From DAOTXK01 sp034435395 (GTDB lineage Bacteria; Chloroflexota; Anaerolineae; Aggregatilineales; Ch27), in NCBI GenBank assembly GCA_034435395.1, contig DAOTXK010000104.1, positions 1-32,534 on the forward strand: a DNA stretch of 32,534 nt, in the 5' to 3' direction. The notes under the pieces were generated by a model that was not told where the DNA came from, searched no databases, and saw nothing but the letters and a program-made list of their open reading frames with translations. The position numbers and the translations under genes are program-made. Position 1 is the first letter of the stretch; each line of letters starts with the position of its first letter. This document shows positions 7,035 through 14,926 of the stretch, piece by piece.

Positions 7035-8336
7035 CTACCCCCTCCCATCCCTTGCCGGGCCGGCCACGGCCAGGGCGTAGGCGTCCGGCTTGAGGTAATG
7101 CTGGGCCGCCGCCAGCAGATCGTCCTTGGTCAGGGCGTTGATGATGGCGGCGTATCGGCGCAGGTAATCCAGCCCCAGGCCGTAGCGCTCCATGGTGAGA
7201 ATCGAGGCGGCCACGCCCTCGTTGTTCTCCAGTTGAAGGGGCAGCCGCCCGGTGAAGTTGGCCTGGTTGTCGGCCAGGTCCTCGTCGCTGACCGGCTCGG
7301 TCGTGATGCGCCGGATCTCCGCCACGATGCTGGCGATGGCCTTCTCCACATTGGCCGGGTTGACGCCCGCGATCACCCGCCAGGGGCCGGGTCCGGCCTC
7401 GCCTTCCACCACGCTGTACGAGTAGTAGGCCAGGCCCTGTGCCTCGCGGACCGTCTTGCCCAGCCGCCCGTACATGCCGAACAGCCCCAGGATGTTGTTG
7501 ACCAGCCGCGCTGCATGGAAGTCAGGATCGGCGCGGCTGGGGCCGGGCAGGCCAAGCACGATATCGGACTGCGTTTTGCCGGGGACGATCACGTCGGCCC
7601 GCCGGATCTCGGTCGGTTCCGGGAGCGGCGGCAGGTCGGGAACGGAGGGCTGGTCGGGATTCTGCCAGTCGCCGAGCGCCGCCTCCACCGCCTCGATGGC
7701 CCGGTCCGCCTCCACCGCGCCGACCACCACCACGATCAGGCCCCTGGGGCCGTAGATGGTCCGGTGGAAGTCGGCCAGCCGGTCGCGGCTGAGGCCAGGC
7801 ACGGTCTCCAGCGTGCCGTCCAGGCTGTAATGGTAGGGATGCGCCGGCGGATAGGCCAGCTCCCGAAAGGCGTGGGACGCCCGGTACCGGGTGTCATGCT
7901 GGCGGATTTGCAGCCCGGTGATGATCTGGCCGCGCAGCCGCTCGACGTGTTCAGCGGGGAAGGCCGGCTGGCGCAGCGCGTCCTGCAGGATATCCAGCAG
8001 CGTGGGCAGGTCTTCGGCCAGACTCTTGCCGCTGAACAGGCAGGAATGAGCGCTGGCGTCAAAATCCAGGTCCGCGCCGATGCCTTCCAGCGACTCGTGC
8101 AGGTCCTCAAACGTGCGACGCTCCGTGCCGTACAGCAGGGCGCTCGCGGTGAACGAGGCCCGCCCGTTAAGCGTTGGGGGATCGAAGATCGCGCCCGCCG
8201 GGAGCGATCCGGTGACGACCACCGACTGCGCGGCGAAGTTCTCCCGCGCCAGGACCACGATGCCGTTGGCCAACTCCCGGCGGACGATGTCGTCCGGGCC
8301 GGGGATGGGATTCCGTCGGTCGCCCCTGCCGGTCAT
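7035..8336 (-). CDS. M16 family peptidase-like protein, non-catalytic subunit
   Basis: 433 residues with the two-lobe M16 fold. The region that should carry the zinc motif HxxEH reads ASFTASALLYGT, so both histidines and the glutamate are missing. The C-terminal half keeps the Arg/Tyr pair region typical of inactive partners (MYGRLGKTVREAQGLAYYSYS, around residues 295-320). It overlaps the catalytic M16 gene by 4 bp (ATGA), so they are translationally coupled and probably form a heterodimer that degrades peptides. No signal peptide is seen. The A+T-rich restriction-modification pair starts 44 bp downstream. Confidence 0.85.
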   Translation of the reverse strand: MTGRGDRRNPIPGPDDIVRRELANGIVVLARENFAAQSVVVTGSLPAGAIFDPPTLNGRASFTASALLYGTERRTFEDLHESLEGIGADLDFDASAHSCLFSGKSLAEDLPTLLDILQDALRQPAFPAEHVERLRGQIITGLQIRQHDTRYRASHAFRELAYPPAHPYHYSLDGTLETVPGLSRDRLADFHRTIYGPRGLIVVVVGAVEADRAIEAVEAALGDWQNPDQPSVPDLPPLPEPTEIRRADVIVPGKTQSDIVLGLPGPSRADPDFHAARLVNNILGLFGMYGRLGKTVREAQGLAYYSYSVVEGEAGPGPWRVIAGVNPANVEKAIASIVAEIRRITTEPVSDEDLADNQANFTGRLPLQLENNEGVAASILTMERYGLGLDYLRRYAAIINALTKDDLLAAAQHYLKPDAYALAVAGPARDGRG

Positions 8337-9628
8337 GCCGCCCCTCCTTGCCCGTTGGTTCCCTCCCCCGTGGGGATGTACCAGCCGACGGTCCGCCGCC
8401 GGGGATCGAGCACCTTCTCCGCCGCCTGCCGCACGTCCGCCACCGTGACCGCGCTCAGGTTGTCCACGTAACGCTCAAACCACTCGTAGGAAGCGAAATT
8501 CTCGCAGAAGGCCAGCCAGAACGACTGCCCGGTGACGCCTTCCGTGCTGTAGGCGAACAGCGCCCGCGCCTGCTTGAGGGCTTTCTCCAGCTCTGCCTGG
8601 CTGATGTCCTCCCGGCGGATGCGGTCCAGCTCGGCGTCCAGCGCCGCCTCGGCTTCCTCCAGCGTCCGGCCCTCCCGCACCGTCACGTCGAAGGTGATCA
8701 GATAGGGGTCCACCGTCGGGTAAAAGCTGGCGCTCACCCCGGCGGCGATTTCGGTCATCACCAGCGCCTTGTACAGACGGCTGGTCTTGTTGTCCACGGA
8801 GCCGCCGCCCATGCCGCTGGGGCCGCCCAGCACGCTCTCCAGCACCGCCACCTTAAAGTAGTCCGGGTCGGTGGCAGGGGGCGCTTTGTACGCCACCTTG
8901 AGGAAGGCCGTCTGCCCCTCCCGCTCCACGCGCACCCGGCGCTCGCCGACCTGCTCCGGCTCCTGGCGGCCCACCGGCGGCGGCGGGTCGCCGGGCGGGA
9001 TGGGGCCGTACAGCTCCGTGATCCGCCCCAGCATCTCGCCCGGATCGAAGTCGCCCACGGCCACGGCGATGGCGTTGTTGGGCATGTAGTAGCGCCGGTA
9101 GTGCTGGTACAGATCGTCGCGGGATATGGCCTCCAGGTCGGCCATGTCCCCGATGATCTCGTGATGGTAGGGGTGCACGCGGAACGCCGCCGCCGCCACC
9201 TCCTCCGCCAGCCAGAAGGTGGGGGAATTCTCCGCCCCCTGCCGCTCCGAGATGATCACCGTGCGCTCGCGGGCCACCTCCTCCGGATCGAAGATGGTGT
9301 TGACCATGCGGTCGGCCTCCAGGCGCAGGGCGATGTCGATCCGGTCGGCGGGCATGGTCTCGAAGTAGCCGGTGAAGTCCATCAGCGTGTGGGCGTTCCA
9401 GAAGCCCCCTTCCCGGCTGATCGTCTGGTCGAGCGTGCCCGGCGGGAAAGTGGGCGTGCCCTTAAACATCATGTGCTCCACCCAGTGGGAGATGCCGGTC
9501 TGGCCGGTGCGCTCGTGGCGGCTGCCGACGCGGTACAGCACCCGCCAGCTGATGATCGGCGTGTGGCGCATCGGCTTGAGCAGCACGGTCAGGCCGTTGT
9601 CAAGAACGTGTTTGTGTACCGATGTCAT
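8333..9628 (-). CDS. M16 family zinc peptidase, catalytic subunit
   Basis: 431 residues from the ATG at 9628, chosen because AAGGATG precedes it and the conserved fold begins there (TSVHKHVLDNGLTVLLKP). The zinc motif is H48-W-V-E51-H52, with the distal metal ligand E128, 76 residues after H52, the spacing of the M16 family. The open frame extends 49 codons further upstream, but that stretch looks non-coding. It forms a two-gene operon with the non-catalytic M16 partner, comparable to mitochondrial processing peptidase-like pairs. The substrate is unknown. A TATAAT element lies 61 bp upstream of the start. Confidence 0.9.
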   Translation of the reverse strand: MTSVHKHVLDNGLTVLLKPMRHTPIISWRVLYRVGSRHERTGQTGISHWVEHMMFKGTPTFPPGTLDQTISREGGFWNAHTLMDFTGYFETMPADRIDIALRLEADRMVNTIFDPEEVARERTVIISERQGAENSPTFWLAEEVAAAAFRVHPYHHEIIGDMADLEAISRDDLYQHYRRYYMPNNAIAVAVGDFDPGEMLGRITELYGPIPPGDPPPPVGRQEPEQVGERRVRVEREGQTAFLKVAYKAPPATDPDYFKVAVLESVLGGPSGMGGGSVDNKTSRLYKALVMTEIAAGVSASFYPTVDPYLITFDVTVREGRTLEEAEAALDAELDRIRREDISQAELEKALKQARALFAYSTEGVTGQSFWLAFCENFASYEWFERYVDNLSAVTVADVRQAAEKVLDPRRRTVGWYIPTGEGTNGQGGAA

Positions 9629-9688
9629 GGCCCATCCTTGTGTCGCCAGTTGGTAGGGTCGGGGAATCATCACCCAAGGGATTGGGCC

Positions 9689-9694
9689 ATTATA
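9689..9694 (-). promoter_or_regulatory. -10 element upstream of the M16 operon
   Basis: A perfect TATAAT on the minus strand about 61 bp upstream of the M16 start. No convincing -35 is found at 16-18 bp, so it is only a candidate. It would separate the M16 operon from the UDP-glucose dehydrogenase gene further upstream. Confidence 0.4.
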
Positions 9695-9802
9695 CCGTAA
9701 CCGGCGGCGCTGGCCGGTAGAAATCTGGCAGAAGGAGGGAACACCGCGAACTGACACCCGCCGGAGGGCTGGCACATGACTGCCCGACGCGCCGGAAGGC
9801 GA

Positions 9803-11650
9803 TCAGTCGCCCCTGGCCCCCTCGCCATTGTAGCCGCGCCCGATGGCCCGATACCGGAAGCCCAGCTCGTGCATGTAGGCCGGATCGTAGATGTTGCGCC
9901 CGTCCACCAGCACCGGCTGCCTGAGCAGTTGTTTGACGCGCGCCATGTCCAGTTGCTTAAACTCGTTCCACTCGGTCATCACCACGGCGGCGTCGCAGCC
10001 CTCCACCAGCGCGTAGGCATTTTTCGCCAGCGCGATCCAGGGGTAGGCACGGGCCACGTTGTCCATGGCCACCGGGTCGTAGGCACGCACGGTCGCGCCC
10101 GCCTGGCGCAGCAGCTCGGCCACTTCCAATGCCGGGGCCTCCCGCAGATCGTCCGTGCCGGGCTTGAAGGCCAATCCCAGCAGGCCGATGGTCAGCCCGG
10201 CCAGGTTTTCCCCCAGCAGCTCGCGCAGTTTGAGGACCACCACCTTACGCTGGTAGGCGTTGATCTCCATCACGGCGTGGAGCAGCTGGGGGTGCTTGCC
10301 GCGCACCTGGGCCATATGGGCCAGCGCCTTAACATCTTTGGGGAAACAGTTATGAAGCACCAATCCACTGGCACCGATCACGGTTCCGGTCGAAGTCTCC
10401 AGGCTGTAGACCATCATATCGACCACTTCACTTTCGACCTGCGCGATTGGCGATACGGCACACAGACTGTCGACCAGATCGTCCGGGTTTTTTACCACCC
10501 CCGGCACTTCCAGCAGCGTCATCAGCCGGTCGCCCGGCCTGACCTCAACGGCGGGCACAATCCTGAATCCAGGGTCCGCGTCCAGGATGACCGGATGATC
10601 CGCCGTCACCCGCAGCGCGCGCCCCATGGCTGTCTGGATGTGAACCATCCTCCCCCGGTAAGGCCGTCGCGTGATGGCCTGCACCTCGGCCAGCGTCGGG
10701 CGACCGGTTTCCAGATCGAAGGCCATCACCCGCTGGTTGGCTTGAGGCACGACCACTTCCACCGCATCACCCTGGAACGGCTCCCCACATGACGCGAACA
10801 GGTCATCGAGTCGGGCAGCGGCGACGTGGGGACTGTTGAGAACGAAGATCGTCTCGTCCGGGGCAAAACAACTGCCCCCGTAGCCGATGCCGGCGGACAG
10901 GAAGTGGGGGCCGATGCGTTTATCGAAGCCCATGCCCCGCGCCACCTCCTCCACATCCGCGCCCAGGCTCTCGCAGATGTTGGCGATCTCGTTGATGAAG
11001 CTGATCTTGGTCGCCAGGAAGGCGTTGGAGGCGTATTTGATCATCTCCGCCGTGCGCAGGTCGGTCACCACGATCGGGGCGCGCAGCGGCAGATGCAGCC
11101 GGGCCACCGCCTCCGCCGCTTCCCGATTCTCCGAGCCGAGCACTGTGCGGTCCGGGTGGAGGAAATCGCTGATGGCCGAGCCTTCCCGCAGAAACTCCGG
11201 ACAGCTCACCACGGCGAAGTTTATCGGCGTGGGCTGTTTTTCGCGGATGATGTCGGCCACCCAGTCGCCGGTCCCCACCGGCACCGTGCTTTTGTTGATC
11301 ACGATCATCTCATGATCCATCGTCACGGCGATGGTCTCGGCGGCCATGCGCACGTACTGGAGATCGGCCTCGCCGTCCACGCCTTCGGGCGTCCCGACGC
11401 AGATGAAGACGAACTCGGCCTCCTTCAGCCCTTCCGCGTAAGAGGTGGTGAAACTCAGCCGCCCGGCGTTGACGTTCCGCTCGACCATCTCGGCCAGGCC
11501 CGGCTCGTAGATGGGCATGATGCCCTGCTGAAGTTTGGCGATTTTTTCATCGCTGATGTCCAGCGCCGTAACCCTGTTGCCCAGGTCGGCGAAGGCTGCC
11601 GCCGTCACCAGCCCGACATACCCCACCCCGACGACGCAGATGCTTTTCAT
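9803..11650 (-). CDS. UDP-glucose 6-dehydrogenase, intein-containing precursor
   Basis: 615-residue precursor from the ATG at 11650 (AGGA upstream). Removing the 174-residue intein leaves 441 residues, the usual UGDH size. The enzyme oxidises UDP-glucose to UDP-glucuronate with two NAD+, supplying sugar for polysaccharides. Visible parts are the Rossmann motif GVGYVG (residues 8-13), the ICVGTP segment, CPEFLREG, KYASNAFLATKISFINE, the active-site GIGYGGS|CFPKD split by the intein, and the C-terminal FKPGTDDLREAPA and NDGR-like VDGRNIYD. The catalytic cysteine is the first residue after the intein (precursor residue 435, mature residue 261). Without splicing the enzyme should be inactive. UDP-ManNAc-type dehydrogenases are a less likely alternative. 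Confidence 0.92.
   Translation of the reverse strand: MKSICVVGVGYVGLVTAAAFADLGNRVTALDISDEKIAKLQQGIMPIYEPGLAEMVERNVNAGRLSFTTSYAEGLKEAEFVFICVGTPEGVDGEADLQYVRMAAETIAVTMDHEMIVINKSTVPVGTGDWVADIIREKQPTPINFAVVSCPEFLREGSAISDFLHPDRTVLGSENREAAEAVARLHLPLRAPIVVTDLRTAEMIKYASNAFLATKISFINEIANICESLGADVEEVARGMGFDKRIGPHFLSAGIGYGGSCFAPDETIFVLNSPHVAAARLDDLFASCGEPFQGDAVEVVVPQANQRVMAFDLETGRPTLAEVQAITRRPYRGRMVHIQTAMGRALRVTADHPVILDADPGFRIVPAVEVRPGDRLMTLLEVPGVVKNPDDLVDSLCAVSPIAQVESEVVDMMVYSLETSTGTVIGASGLVLHNCFPKDVKALAHMAQVRGKHPQLLHAVMEINAYQRKVVVLKLRELLGENLAGLTIGLLGLAFKPGTDDLREAPALEVAELLRQAGATVRAYDPVAMDNVARAYPWIALAKNAYALVEGCDAAVVMTEWNEFKQLDMARVKQLLRQPVLVDGRNIYDPAYMHELGFRYRAIGRGYNGEGARGD
10349..10870 (-). other. mini-intein in the active site of UDP-glucose dehydrogenase
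   Basis: 174 codons inserted between GIGYGGS and CFPKDVKAL. It begins CFAPDETIFVL (block A, splice-site Cys1). It has a block B with GRALRVTADHPVI (TxxH at about residues 89-92), a block F-like VYSLETSTGTVIGASG, and ends GLVLHN followed by Cys+1 (block G). The penultimate His and terminal Asn are intact, so splicing looks possible. Only about 50 residues lie between blocks B and F, too short for a homing endonuclease. Internal cysteines at intein residues 28 and 137 might give redox sensitivity, which is inference. Confidence 0.93.
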
Positions 11651-11765
11651 GGTTGTGTGTCCTGGCCCCTGGCCCTGCCGCCGCGCCACCGGGCCGCGAT
11701 CACCGGCGTCTAACCGTTCACAAGGCGAATCGCGGCCCGCAATATCTACCCCAAATGCACAGACA

Positions 11766-11781
11766 AGGGGCTTAAGCCCCT
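11766..11781. repeat. 16-bp perfect palindrome in the 232-bp gap upstream of UGDH
   Basis: AGGGGCTTAAGCCCCT is perfectly self-complementary. It sits between the start of the UGDH gene and the end of the ASCH-like gene, both on the minus strand, so it could be a terminator hairpin for the latter or a dispersed intergenic palindrome. No second copy was seen in the window. Confidence 0.5.
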
Positions 11782-11882
11782 CGTGCTTATCGCCCAGGCG
11801 TTTGATGACTGTTCGGACAGCTTTTATTTTACACCGTCACCGCCCGGATTCCTGAGTCCGTTTTTCGCCGCCCGCGCCGCCC

Positions 11883-12329
11883 TCAGTGGACGATCCGGTC
11901 GCCCGCCGGGGCCAGCATGACGCTCAGGTACCAGCCCTTCGGCGAGCCATCGGTGTCCTCGTCCCACTGGGCCTGGTACTCCTGGCGCGTGGCGTAACCC
12001 AACTCGCGGATTTCCGCGTCGGTGAGGCGGTCGCAATCCACCATCCGAATCTCGACCACCTGCACCTGACAGATGATGGCGTCGCTCTCCAGCGGGCACA
12101 CCGCCAACAGGTCGCCCAGGCCGGTGGTCCACTCGCCCAGGTGGCTGACCTCGTGCACCTGCCGGCCGTGCTTCCAGGTCCGCCAGCGATGCAGGTGATG
12201 CCACTCGTCGTCAACCCGGTAATAGTCCGCCAGGGTGGCGACGGTCATCATGGCCGTCTTGGTCCTGGCGTCCAACAGCCGCTCCGGTCGGGCGACCTCC
12301 ACGACCTTGATTATTGGCAGTTCGCTCAT
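11883..12329 (-). CDS. ASCH/PUA-like domain protein, function unknown
   Basis: 148 residues. The segment IICQVQVVEIRMVDCDRLTDAEIRELGY, split over residues about 85-113, resembles the core of ASCH (PUA-like) domains, where a beta strand is followed by an acidic helix and a G-[FY]-x-[ST] turn; YATRQEYQAQWDED continues this pattern. ASCH domains are thought to bind RNA or modified nucleotides. AGAGGATGG precedes the ATG. It stands alone between UGDH and the SagB-type gene. The assignment is by weak motif resemblance only. Confidence 0.5.
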   Translation of the reverse strand: MSELPIIKVVEVARPERLLDARTKTAMMTVATLADYYRVDDEWHHLHRWRTWKHGRQVHEVSHLGEWTTGLGDLLAVCPLESDAIICQVQVVEIRMVDCDRLTDAEIRELGYATRQEYQAQWDEDTDGSPKGWYLSVMLAPAGDRIVH

Positions 12330-12476
12330 GGCCCGTCCATCCTCTCCGCTCCCCTGGTCATCGACGCCAGACGGCCTGCCTGGCGAACACCTACCCTATC
12401 CTGGCTGGCGGCCACCACCCGGCCATCCTGCCGGGGCCGATCCATCCTGGCGGCGGCCAGCCCTCACCGCCGCCGC

Positions 12477-13211
12477 TCAGGCTTTCCTGCCCACCGTGCC
12501 CAGGTAGATGGCCAACTGCTCCTCGCCATCCAGGCCCAGGACACCGTTGAGCGCGGCATCGTCGAACGCGGCGATGGCGCACACCCCGCAGCCGATGGAC
12601 TCCGCCGCCAGATACAGGTTCTGGCAGACGTGCCCGGCGTCCAGGTGCAGGTAGCGGTAGCCGCGCTCGCCGTAGCGCCAGGTCATCCGGTAGACCACCG
12701 CCACCCAGATGAAGGTGACGGCGCTATCCCCGATCTGCTGCTGATCCAGGCACGCTTCCTGGAGCCGGTCCGCCAGGCCGGCGTCCAGCGACAGCGGCAG
12801 CAAGCGGTGGCGGAGGGCGATGTACCGGTAGAGGCCCGGCGACAGGCCCTCGACCCGGTTGACCAGCAGGATCGTCTCGAAGGCGTGGCGCGCCCCCGCC
12901 GACGGCACGGTCCGCAGCGTGCGGGCGCTTTGTTGCTCCTTGACGCCCTGCGTACACCACAGCAGGTAAGATAACTCCGCCAGCGTCAGCGGCTCCGGCG
13001 CATACTTCCGGTGGGACCGCCGTCCTTCGATGAGGGCGCGCAGGTTATGCGGCGGGAGGCTGAGGCTGTCGGGAGCCGGAAGGTCGATCAGCGCCGCCGT
13101 TTCATCATACGGCAGCTCCAGCGGCGGCTGGGGCAGCCCCTGTTGCTGGTCAGACGGCCCCAGCGCCGGATAAGAACTCTGTTGCATGAAGGTCGCGCCT
13201 GCTCTGGTCAT
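12477..13211 (-). CDS. SagB-type nitroreductase-family oxidoreductase
   Basis: 244 residues from the ATG at 13211. The N-terminal half contains the flavin-binding RRSHRKYAPEPLTLAELSYLLW segment (around residue 65) and PSAGARH, both typical of SagB/ThcOx-type FMN dehydrogenases. Later segments are the EACLDQQQIGDSAVTFIWVA stretch and LDAGHVCQNLYLAAESIGCGVCAI, where the G-x-G turn helps bind FMN. SagB enzymes oxidise azolines in peptide natural products, but no precursor peptide or cyclodehydratase gene is near, so the substrate here is unknown. Its ATG shares a base with the stop of the upstream FAD oxidoreductase (TGATG), so the two are coupled. Confidence 0.85.
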   Translation of the reverse strand: MTRAGATFMQQSSYPALGPSDQQQGLPQPPLELPYDETAALIDLPAPDSLSLPPHNLRALIEGRRSHRKYAPEPLTLAELSYLLWCTQGVKEQQSARTLRTVPSAGARHAFETILLVNRVEGLSPGLYRYIALRHRLLPLSLDAGLADRLQEACLDQQQIGDSAVTFIWVAVVYRMTWRYGERGYRYLHLDAGHVCQNLYLAAESIGCGVCAIAAFDDAALNGVLGLDGEEQLAIYLGTVGRKA

Positions 13212-14632
13212 CAACTCCCCCCTTTCCCCGGGATTCTCCTGCGGGAGGATGGGACATCCCGATCCTCATCATCCCCGCCAGGCCCCCGGTCCGCCATCAT
13301 CAGCCGTGCCGCCCGCCGCCCGATTTCCACGGCGTAGTTAGTCCCCCGGTCCCAGGGGTACACCTGGCTCATGCTGGCCCAGTATAACCCGTCGATGGGC
13401 GTCTGGATCGGAGGAATGTGCCGGGAATGGTTGACAAATGGCACCGGCTGGGCATAGGCGGCGCGGAACACCCAGCGCTTACGAATCCAGTCGGTGGAAA
13501 AATCCGCGTTGACCCTGGGCAGCGCGGCGATGAACCGCTCCGCCAGCGCGTCCTCGCTGATCTGGAAGTATTCATGATCGGCCGGCACGTAGTCGCCCAG
13601 GTAAACCAGGTGGTCGCCGCCGAAGTGCGCCGGTGAGACGTAGTTGGTGTGCTACAGCAGCGCCAGGAAGGGGAAGGCGTTCTCCGCCCGGTCCGGGCTG
13701 TGGGCGGGCAGGTTGAGCCAGTAGGTGCCGTCGGCCAGGAGCTGGCGGTCCAGCGCCAGGATCACGGCCACCGCTCCCAGGCTGCGCAGCGCCCGTACCT
13801 GGGCGGCGTACTCCTGCGGCAAGTCAGGGACCAGCTTCAGCAGCAGGCCCGGCCCGGCGGTGACCAGCACCCGGTCGAAGACGCCGCTCTCGCCGCCCGC
13901 CTGGACGCGCAGCCCACCCTGGCCGCTCCGTTCGATGCGCGCCACCGGCGTGTGGAGGCGAATGGTCGCCCCCTGGGCGCGGACGGCGCTCGCCAGGTCT
14001 TCCAGCATGGCCTGGAAGCCGCTGATGTATGTGCCCAGCCGGGCCGTCCGTTTGTAGAGCCGCGCCCACATCCAGGCCATGTTGACCCGGTCGTAGAGCG
14101 GGCCGAATTTGCCGATCAGCAGCGGACGCCACAGCATCTCGTAAGCCTCGTCACCGACGGCCCGCCGCAGCCAGGAATCGGCGGTGTATCGCTCCAGCGC
14201 CAGGCCGTTCCGGTACAGAGTCAGCAGGAAGCCAACCAGCCCAAAGCGCAGCCTGGCGGCCAACGACAGCCCCGGTATGGCCAGCACGTTGGCCACCCGC
14301 GACAGCAGCGGGCTGGGCAGCACTTTTTTGTCCACCGGGAACGCGCCCTCTTCCCGCCAGATGCTGGTCGTCGGCCAGGGGAAAAGGACCTTGTCGCCAT
14401 GCCCGATGGCCTCGATCAGGCCCAGCACGGCAGTATCGGTCTCAAACCAGTGGTGGTAAAACTTCTCCAGCGACCAGTCCCAGGAGGGGTCTTTGAATCC
14501 CGCCGCCAGCCCGCCGACCTCCGCCCCGGCCTCGTAGATGGTCACGGCATGTCCGGCGCGGGCCAGGTCCCAGGCGGCGGCCAGCCCGGCGGCCCCTGCG
14601 CCGATGATGGCAACTTGCAGGCGTTCAGCCAT
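13211..14632 (-). pseudogene. FAD-dependent oxidoreductase interrupted by one in-frame TAG
   Basis: From the ATG at 14632 the frame encodes an FAD protein: VAIIGAGAAGLAAAWDLARAGHAVTIYEAG gives the dinucleotide-binding fold, followed by VGGLAAGF. The protein resembles the amine oxidase / protoporphyrinogen oxidase-like group. A single TAG at 13654-13652 ends it after FPFLALL. The same frame then continues without any shift for 146 more codons, with conserved-looking text (HTNYVSPAHFGGDHLVYLGDY, FVNHSRHIPPIQTP, GLYWASMSQVYPWDRGTN, AVEIGRRAA), the expected C-terminal FAD-binding part. One base change from CAG or GAG would explain it. It could be a recent nonsense mutation or a sequencing error. 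An upstream ATG at 14659 lacks a ribosome site. Confidence 0.85.
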
Positions 14633-14702
14633 TGGCGATCTGCTTTCCACGATCCGCATTCAGCGGCCAACAATCGGTGAGTTCCTGGCAGCGCTGACGG
14701 GG

Positions 14703-14723
14703 CGTCGCGATTCCTCGCGCCGC
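14703..14723. repeat. REP-like hairpin repeat, copy 1
   Basis: A 21-bp element with the core CGCGA-TTCC-TCGCG, a 5-bp inverted repeat with a 4-base loop. It matches copy 2 at 14831-14851 in 20 of 21 positions. Both lie in the non-coding gap between the FAD oxidoreductase and rlmI, which are transcribed away from each other. No other feature is seen in this gap (14633-14926). Confidence 0.55.
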
Positions 14724-14830
14724 TGCCACGTGTCCGGCCCGGTAGCGGCGGCCTGGACGCCGACGTTCGTCGGACTCCTCAAAATCACCGCCACAAGGAT
14801 ACCATATCCTGACGGGGTTGCTCTACGCCC

Positions 14831-14851
14831 CGTCGCGATTTCTCGCGCCGC
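14831..14851. repeat. REP-like hairpin repeat, copy 2
   Basis: Second copy of the element, with TTTC in place of TTCC in the loop. It is in the same orientation as copy 1 and 128 bp away. The sequence upstream of each copy also contains GACGGG, suggesting the repeat unit may be longer than 21 bp. Confidence 0.55.
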
Positions 14852-14926
14852 CACCCCCGGACGAACGCCCACCTCTGACGGGATCAATCCCTTGCCACTT
14901 TGCCCCTTGCCCCTTATCCTATCCTC

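Noticed and set aside
6990..9700. Two long plus-strand open frames (493 and 450 codons)
   Set aside because: Both mirror the coupled M16 peptidase genes and contain no recognisable motif.
10826..11713. Plus-strand open frame opposite UGDH
   Set aside because: Shadow of the clearly conserved N-terminal half of UGDH; no family signature.
13652..13654. TAG read as pyrrolysine or a recoded sense codon
   Set aside because: No pyl genes are visible, and TAG serves as an ordinary stop or is absent elsewhere; one point mutation or a read error is simpler.
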